Below, piece by piece: positions 57,311 through 64,000 of a DNA stretch of 64,000 nucleotides; positions within the stretch are counted from its first letter, which is position 1; each line of letters begins with the position of its first letter. Under the pieces are notes generated by a model. The model was not told the origin of the DNA. It saw nothing but the letters and a program-made list of their open reading frames with translations, and ran no database searches. Made by a program: the position numbers and the translations under genes. The stretch is taken from contig NC_083704.1 of assembly GCF_033118175.1 (NCBI RefSeq), positions 46,464,501 through 46,528,500 of the forward strand, read 5' to 3'. Origin of the DNA: Dama dama. Its lineage: Eukaryota; Chordata; Mammalia; Artiodactyla; Cervidae.

Positions 57311-58467
57311 AGCTTGTGGGTTCTCATTCATAATATTATCCATGAGAGACTGTCAAAGACATGACTAAAGACAAGAAGTGTTACTTATTTTTCTTATTTA
57401 AAAGCACATGTTTCAAATTAAAAAAAAAAAAAAAACTTGAAAATAAGCCTTTAAGGAGATTCAGGTGTCTGGACTATACTGCCATAGTTTCCAAAGTTAT
57501 GGTACTGAACTCTCCCAAAGTTAGAGTAGTGCTCACTTTTTGAGACAGAAAGCTTCTTATGATTTGTAAATTATTCTTTTTCTCCTCACACCAGTTCTAC
57601 AATTGAGATTTCTAATCTAGTAAAGTCTAAACCCCCAGGTATTACTATTATTGCTGCTGCAGGCAGAAGTAAGATACTGTGGTACAGTAGCAAAGAAGAG
57701 TGTGATGACCAGATCACATCACAGATTTGGACAAAAGGTTGCTCCATGACCAAAGCTGTACTCTTAACTTTAGTCAGCCTACAATGAAGTTGTCACTGGT
57801 CATTAGTCGTAAGAGCAACAAGTAAACAAATGTGTGCTGCTGGCAATTACCACTCACGTTACTGGAACTACAAACCCAAAGCCATGTTCTTACCAACTGT
57901 AGGTCTCCAGCACCCACTGGACACACAACTACAGATGACAAAGGACTTATTGCTCCAAAAATTGTCTAGGTCTCAAGAACCAGAAACAAACTCATTAAGA
58001 GAAACAGTTCATCTGGACACAACATGAGAATCAAGAAGCTCATAGTAATCTCCCCAATACTCATTACATAGACTGTGTGTGAACAAGGAATAAGCCCAGA
58101 CTAACATCTTAAGGAGACAATCAAGAGAAACTGGAGTAATAGCTATTTTTATTTGCCTACGAGCTCTTATTTCTGCCTTATGTCTGAAAAGTGAATATAA
58201 CTCAACAGAAATAAAATTGTAATAGCATAAATAAAAATTTACTGTGAAGCTCACATGCAATTTTAATATTTATTTTGTAGAGATAAATAGTATTAACACA
58301 TCTGAATAGAAAATAAATCAAGCCAAGGACTCACAAACTAATCCCATTTAAAATATATTCAGTCAAGGTGGCAAAAAATGGGGCAGTGTCAATAATTTTG
58401 GCACCATGGACCTCCCTTGCATGAGTAGGCATAAGCCCTTGAGACCATCGTTACCCTACTTCCACAG
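57311..58467. other. About 1.2 kb with no recognised feature
   Basis: AT-rich, with a poly-A run near 57420-57435. Nothing recognised. Confidence 0.42.
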
Positions 58468-58801
58468 ATTGTTATTGTTGTTTTCAGTTGCTAAGTCGTG
58501 TCTGACTCTTTGTGATCCCATAGACTGCAGCACACCAGGCTTCCCTGACCTTCACCGTGTCCTGGAGTTTGCTCAAACTCATGTCCATTGAGTCGGTGAT
58601 GACATCCAACCGTCTTATCCTCTGTCACCCCCTTCTCCTCCTGCCCTCAATCTTTCCCACCATCAGGATCTTTTTCAGTGAGTTGACTATTCGCATCAGG
58701 TGGCCAAAGTATTGGAGCTTCAGCTTCATCATCAGTCTTTCCAATAAGTATTCAGGGTTGATTTCCTTTAGGATTGACTTGTTTGATCTCCTTGCTATCC
58801 T
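58468..58801 (-). mobile_element. BovB LINE 3' end, short, antisense
   Basis: TTGTTATTGTTGTTTTCAG at the left (3' side), then TGTCCATTGAGTCGGTGATG and CCAAAGTATTGGAGCTTCAG, then 5' truncation near 58801. About 330 bases, too short for a useful coding fragment. Confidence 0.93.
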
Positions 58802-61619
58802 GTGCCCTAAAGGGGATCTTCAGAAAAAGGAACCTGATTCTAGGAGCTTCAGCTCTGCTGAGGGCCAGGGACAAAGGAATAATGAGAAGGAGAGGACATT
58901 TTATAATTTGAGCTTTCTTTTTTTTTCAGGTGGCTGCTCTCTGCAGACAAAATTGAAACCCAACCTGCCACTTAAGTAGATGGAGACATGGGAGTACCCC
59001 AACCCCTAGTATGCAAACCACTAACATCTAAGGGAGACATCAAATGGACATGGAAAAGGGTCTGTTCCAGGAAAAGCAAATTATTCTAATGTTCTCATAA
59101 AACAGACATGATAAAAATGTAAGTATATTTAATGAAAAGGCAAAATAAGAGAGTAGGATTCTGCCCCTGGCTGTTTAGAATGAGTTTCTTGGACTGGCCT
59201 GGCTCCTACTAGAATGTCTTCCAATGACCAGACTCAACCTCCAGGAGAGAGTCTCTGTAAGAAAGACATGAAATCACTATTCTTATCTTCACTTCATGTC
59301 TGCTTCCTTTCTAGGAAATGACTAGCTATTTTCTATGCATTTTCCTTTATTTCTTTTTTTCCCTTTCCCCACCTAGGTCCCCCCCCCACCACCACCACCA
59401 CCAAAATGCCTGTTATCTTCACTATTATGTCTCCTTCTCTATGAGAGTTCCTGGAACCCAGCAAGTAAGCATTCATTAAATATCTGTCAACAGAATGAGA
59501 AAATTCTCTCTGGCACCTAGAAAGTGACATCTTAAGCTGATTTGCTTTATCATGAGTGTGTATGACCAGTAACCTGCAGCTCCCAGAAGGTGGGTCTAGG
59601 CCCAGTGGAAGTATGCCACTTGGCTCTGCAGTCAGGAAGGAAACAGCAGACCTCTGCCTCTCATCCTCCACCCTTGAGGGAGCTCCTAATGTGAGTACAA
59701 CTCAGGTTACCCACTGAATTCGACTGGAGCAGGGTGGGAGTGGAGGGGTATGGAAGGCCTTCATACTGCTTAAAACTTCATTGGTGATTCTGTCTTGCAG
59801 CTGGGAATCAAGAAACACCGAGCAACCAGCTTCTTGGGAATTCATTGGTCAGGCCCAGCAGCAAGTCCTGTTTGTAATGAGAAGAGGGACAACTGAAAGG
59901 GGAGGAAGCCTCAAGAGGAGAACCTTCTCGGAGACCCAGACCAGTCCACCTGGGCCCATCTGCACCCTCAGCAGTAACAGAATCTGACGCGCTGCCCCTG
60001 TGTGTAGCCCACACGCCCTCTGTTCTCCACAGCAATTGCTGCTTCATAATTACAAAATCATGGGCTTCTTATTGCTAACTGGGAATTGGAAAAGAGCATT
60101 TATTCAGAAATTCTGGACTTGTGGTAAACCAGATGTAAACCTTAAGAAGAATTAATCTCATGTGTGTGGCAAAAATTGGTGTGCAAATCCACAAAATGTC
60201 CACAAAAAGTAAATAATGAGTGTCTAATTTCCCTCTGTATAATTTAGCTAATTATGCAACTTTCAGATTATAACAGTGCTTGGGTAAACATAATGATATC
60301 TTATTTGCCACGAATTCCCTTAGTTGAGTTAACCAATTACTTCTCTAATTCTTCAGGTATCATTAAGGCTACTCTAATACAAGAATAAGCAGATGTGTAT
60401 CATAACAGAGCTCTAAATTTAACCCTGGCTACATAATAAATGTATAAAAGGGGAAAAATCTATTCCTAATATGCTATTTAATTACATGGTTTGAGGAAGA
60501 AATAATACATGCTAATGATGAAATTAAAGGCTTTAAGATCTAATTTGATTATATTCTGTGAACATTGGTTATAACTTGGCTTGCAGCTAAATCTATCAAG
60601 ATGACTTTCCCATTCACATGGGGCTGAAAGCAATTTTCAGGCAAGAGGCTAGAGTCATGGTGGATTGTTAGCATTGGATAACTTTTTATCAAACAGCACC
60701 TCATGCCCTGGATCTATTAGTTGGTAACAAGCATATACTAGGCTAAGATGATGCCCATAAATAGCGCCATTAGCTGCTTATATTGATATATAAGATAAAC
60801 ATGTCTAATGGACCAATATCACACACTTTCCTACAGCAGCAGGGCTTATTTTACAAGGGGTTATTATGCTAATAGATTGTAAAATAGTATACGAGAATGT
60901 GGCTTTAATGTATTTACCCCTGTAGACAAAGCAGGGGGAAATGCTTTGCAAGCAATTATTGTGAATTATTACACTATCTAAAAAACAATTACTGGAGACT
61001 CATGTGTTTCAGTTTTCCAAGTTTATTACTGTTAGTACACACGCAGTGAAAATAATTGAGCAAGCCACTCAAATCTGCACTTATAAACATAACACCCTGA
61101 GTGAAGGGACATGAGTGTTATATGCATCCATCTCTCTCTGCCCCCACCACATTGTTCCCCCAACTCCAGAAGGCCTTTTCTTCTTGAATGCACCAAGTAC
61201 TTTAAAGAAAGGAATTGAACAATGGCTGTAATTTAGAAATGCAATTAGGTGAGCCACTTTTCCTTTTTTACCTCCAATTACCCACAGCAACATGCACACA
61301 GCTACCACCACTCCTTCTCTTGGTCCCAGCTGTCATTCTTGAATATCACATCAGGGCAATGTTAACACAACCAGAGAAGCTGAGTCTAGGAGAGGTCCCC
61401 AGAGAAACCTGGATAAACCACAGCACTTCTCCCCCTCTCTGCCTTGCTGACAACATCTGTTGGGCCGATTCCCTGGGGCCATATGCTTCTTCACTGAAAA
61501 CTTTCCACAGACCTTGCATTCACCATAACGAGTCCAGCCCATCCTCTTCCCTGGCATGTCTCAAAAATGTGTGCTCAGTGAAAGGTGATTGACTCTGTGA
61601 AAGCAGGCTGAATGAGCAG
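58802..61619. other. About 2.8 kb repeat-poor stretch, strongest candidate for regulatory DNA
   Basis: No repeat recognised. 59990-61060 is AT-rich, dense in TAAT cores, and contains CTAATTATGCAA (60249-60260) and an octamer-like ATGCTAAT (60867-60874), with no long open frame. A short CCA triplet run lies near 59387-59403. A developmental-enhancer role is inference. Confidence 0.42.
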
Positions 61620-62110
61620 GATCTTTTCAAAAGGCAAGTCTGATCATGACTCCGTCCTCTACCCCTTTAAAACCTTTCATTATGGTCTGCAAACCCGGTC
61701 AGGTCTCTGCTCAACTCCAGGCTTTTCTTGATTTCTTGCACCGGAGGGCCTTCGTACACATTGTTTCTGATGCGCATAAAACTCTTCACTCACCCTTGCA
61801 CCTAGTTAACATCTATCCAAACTTCAACTCACTTTCCCTTCCTCTGACCTCCCACAGACAAGTTCCTGATCTAACTAATTAAGTTGCTGATCTAACTAAT
61901 TAAGTTAGATCCCTCTCCCCATCTCCCTTCCCACCCATGTTATTCTCTCAGTATATCTCATTCTACTCCTTCAAAGCCCTTACTCTAGTTGCAATTTAGA
62001 CTCTTACTTGTGTGATTACTTGCTTAACACTGGTTTCTCACACCAGACTCCAAGTGCCGTGAAGGCAGGAATCCATCTGCTTTACTTGCCATTGTATTCC
62101 CTCTAGTACA
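61620..62110 (+). repeat. L2 LINE 3' region
   Basis: CAAGTCTGATCATGACTCC, then CCTTTAAAACCTTTCATTATG, quoted as CCTTTAAAACCTTTCATT, then GTGAAGGCAGGAATCCATC follow the sense L2. A 21-base unit (CTGATCTAACTAATTAAGTT plus one base) is tandemly duplicated at 61866-61906. Confidence 0.75.
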
Positions 62111-62245
62111 GTAAAAAAAAAAAAAAAAAAAGGAGGGGGGCGGGATATATGTATACATATAACTGATTCATTTTGTTATACACCTGGAAGTAACACAACA
62201 TTATAAATCAACTATACTCCAATAAAATTTAAAAAAATAAAAACA
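62111..62245 (+). mobile_element. L1 3' end fragment with an A run at the left
   Basis: After an A run (about 62112-62130) comes GATATATGTATACATATAAC, then ATTCATTTTGTTATACACC, then ATAAATCAACTATACTCC and an A-rich tail: the artiodactyl L1 3' end, severely 5'-truncated (about 110 bases). Confidence 0.88.
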
Positions 62246-64000
62246 AACTAAATACATAAGTAATGTGTGCAGGAACAAGAATAACTAACGTGGAGTGTGT
62301 GTACTTGAGCTTGACGAGAGAGAGTATAGTATCACTTGTAGTCGTCATTGACAATACAAGATAATTATAATAATTTAGAAGGGTAAAGTCAAGAGAGATG
62401 AGAGAGTACGGAGGATTTTCAAGGCAGAAAACCTACAAACTAGGTGAAACTGTGTTTTAAATTGGGGGTGTGGGGGCGGTGGTAATCAAGTGTCCAATAT
62501 AACATGAACCAGGAATAGCTCAAGACAGAGCAGAGAATTTGTCCAAGAGGGTAGAGAGAGAGAGAGAATTTTCAGTGGAGTGTTGGGCATAGGTGTCAGA
62601 CTGCAAGGACAAGGATGTAAGAGGAAACAGAGGTAAAGAAAAGAAAACATTTGGCTATGAATCAAGAGACCGAAATCAACCAACATTTACCAGCTACATA
62701 GTGTGGGGCGAAGAAGTGTTTCAAGATGGAAGAGATGGATCTGTGATAAGCGGGGAGGAAGGAATTCATGGGGAGACTGAGTTAGCAGCGGAAGTGGCTA
62801 CGTATCCAAGCAGCAGACAAGGATTTAGGTCCCTTGGGAAACCACGTGATGCAGGATGCTGATGGAGAGGTTGGCTGTGGGAAGAGGCAGACTGCTTCCC
62901 AGCAAAGCACCGAGCAAGGAGAAGGCGGAGAGAGGCCCAGAGAATCCAGCAGGGCAGGCATGGTGTAGCCTTGGTCTGTTTCAGGAAGTAAGAAGCAGGG
63001 GCTTCGGGTGTAAACCCAGTCTGCAGAAAGACAGGAAGCCTGGAACACAGGCATTTCCTGCTAGTCTGCAAAGAGAAGAGGGAAAAGCAAACTGTCCCAC
63101 TCGCATTATGAAGAGGATCGCTTCTGGGTTACGCCAGAGGAAAAGGACTTTGAGAAGCTGTGTGGTGTGTTGGAAGCATCGCTTGCCACAGGAATGCCGA
63201 GTTCCCCTGGAACACCACACTCAGCCATCTGTCTGCAGTGGGGCTGAGCATTAGTAATGTGGACAGCCACCCAGCTGCCCGAGGAGACCCAGCGCATCTC
63301 CACCGCGACATCAGGCGTGTTAGCTAGGACGTGTCAACTTGGTAACCTTGCTCTAATCAGATGATGAATGGCCAGCCTCTGAAGGAGAAGCACAGTCCCT
63401 CAGCCCTGGAAGGCCAGGCCGTCTGAACCACACTTGGCACTGAGAGGCCTGCACGGTGCCCCTCAGGTGGAACCACCACCATCAGGATACATTAGGAAAG
63501 GAGGCCACGCACGCCACACCCACACGCAAGCTGGCAGCTCCAAAAACCAGAGTTTGGGGGAAGAAGAATTACTGCTGACAGCCCTGAAGTTTTTTGTATT
63601 TTTTTTTCCCAAACACACTTTTAATTGATGAGCCCATTATATCCCTTCCAAAAGCATTTTTAAAACTTAATAAATGACAGTTTGCTGTGGAGCACAATGC
63701 AATCCCTTACACATTAAGCTGCTCTCGTGAATCACTTGTAATTACTGGGCATTTTCAAGCCCAGGGGATGTATAACTATATTATTGTATTCCTGTGATTT
63801 TTATGAAGTCAAGACAAGGAAACAAATCATAGGGACTGAATTAATCTCTTTACTGGAGTTCATAATAATCAGCAGAAAGCTTAAAAACCCCATAAAATCA
63901 TTTAAAAACATCCGTATTCAATCATCAGATCCTTTTCTAACTACTACTTGGATTGTTTACTCCCCAAAGGGATGGGGGAAGAGAGGGAGGAGAAGATGAA
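62246..64000. other. About 1.8 kb with no gene; possible conserved noncoding patch near its end
   Basis: 62250-63580 is mixed in composition, purine-rich in part, with a short GA run near 62558-62568 and overlapping frames at 62766-63311 on both strands that lack domains. 63600-63790 is AT-rich with TGACAG (63676-63681) and TAATTA (63739-63744) motifs, resembling a conserved noncoding element by composition. Confidence 0.4.

Noticed and set aside
62766..63311. Overlapping frames on both strands in a GC-richer patch
   Set aside because: Mutual overlap on both strands reflects composition; no domain found and the patch is not a CpG island.
1..64000. CRISPR arrays, operons, phage or plasmid-type systems
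   Set aside because: No regularly spaced repeats with unique spacers and no bacterial gene organisation. The repeat content is that of a ruminant nuclear genome.

Overview
The window is nuclear DNA from a ruminant, most likely a bovid such as cattle, sheep or goat. The evidence is the repeat set: BovB (RTE-type) LINE pieces, dimeric BOV-A2 SINEs, many tRNA-headed Bov-tA SINEs, CHR-type SINEs and L1 elements with the artiodactyl 3' end, on a background of old mammalian L2, MIR and MaLR (MLT1-like) repeats. Family names are given from recognition of the sequence; no database was searched. The species cannot be fixed from this.

I find no host protein-coding gene, no exon I can defend, and no functional tRNA, rRNA or other RNA gene. 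The open frames are short. Those that resemble proteins are decayed L1 ORF2 or BovB reverse transcriptase; most others are chance frames or frames read through SINEs. The window reads as intergenic or deep intronic DNA. An exon of a gene with large introns could still be hidden in the unassigned stretches.

Layout. 0-6 kb: a 5'-truncated L1 (982-5585) split by a BovB 3' end with a 12-base target-site duplication. 7-14 kb: L2 and MIR relics with Bov-tA SINEs and an AT-rich unique stretch. 14-18.4 kb: two more L1 pieces, one interrupted by BOV-A2 and one by a CHR SINE. 20.7-25.5 kb: a long L2 relic and a cluster of Bov-tA SINEs. 26.3-28.5 kb: a 2.2 kb antisense BovB. 31-42 kb: MIR and L2 relics, a CHR SINE joined to an LTR piece, and an L1 3' end. 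43.8-46.5 kb: antisense BovB, then an L2 whose middle is inverted and whose edges are duplicated. 47-51 kb: a BovB piece lacking its 3' end and three MLT1-like LTRs. 52-64 kb: MIR relics, two antisense BovB 3' ends, an L2 and an L1 3' end, with long repeat-poor AT-rich stretches.

The items most worth a second look are the young duplication and inversion inside an ancient L2 (45205-46065), an LTR fragment set between a CHR SINE body and a copy of its tail (36803-37125), an LTR-like stretch with CCAAT and TATA motifs (37560-38165), and five repeat-poor, TAAT-rich stretches that look like candidate distal enhancers. There are no operons or gene-gene interactions to describe. The functional content, if any, is expected to be regulatory.
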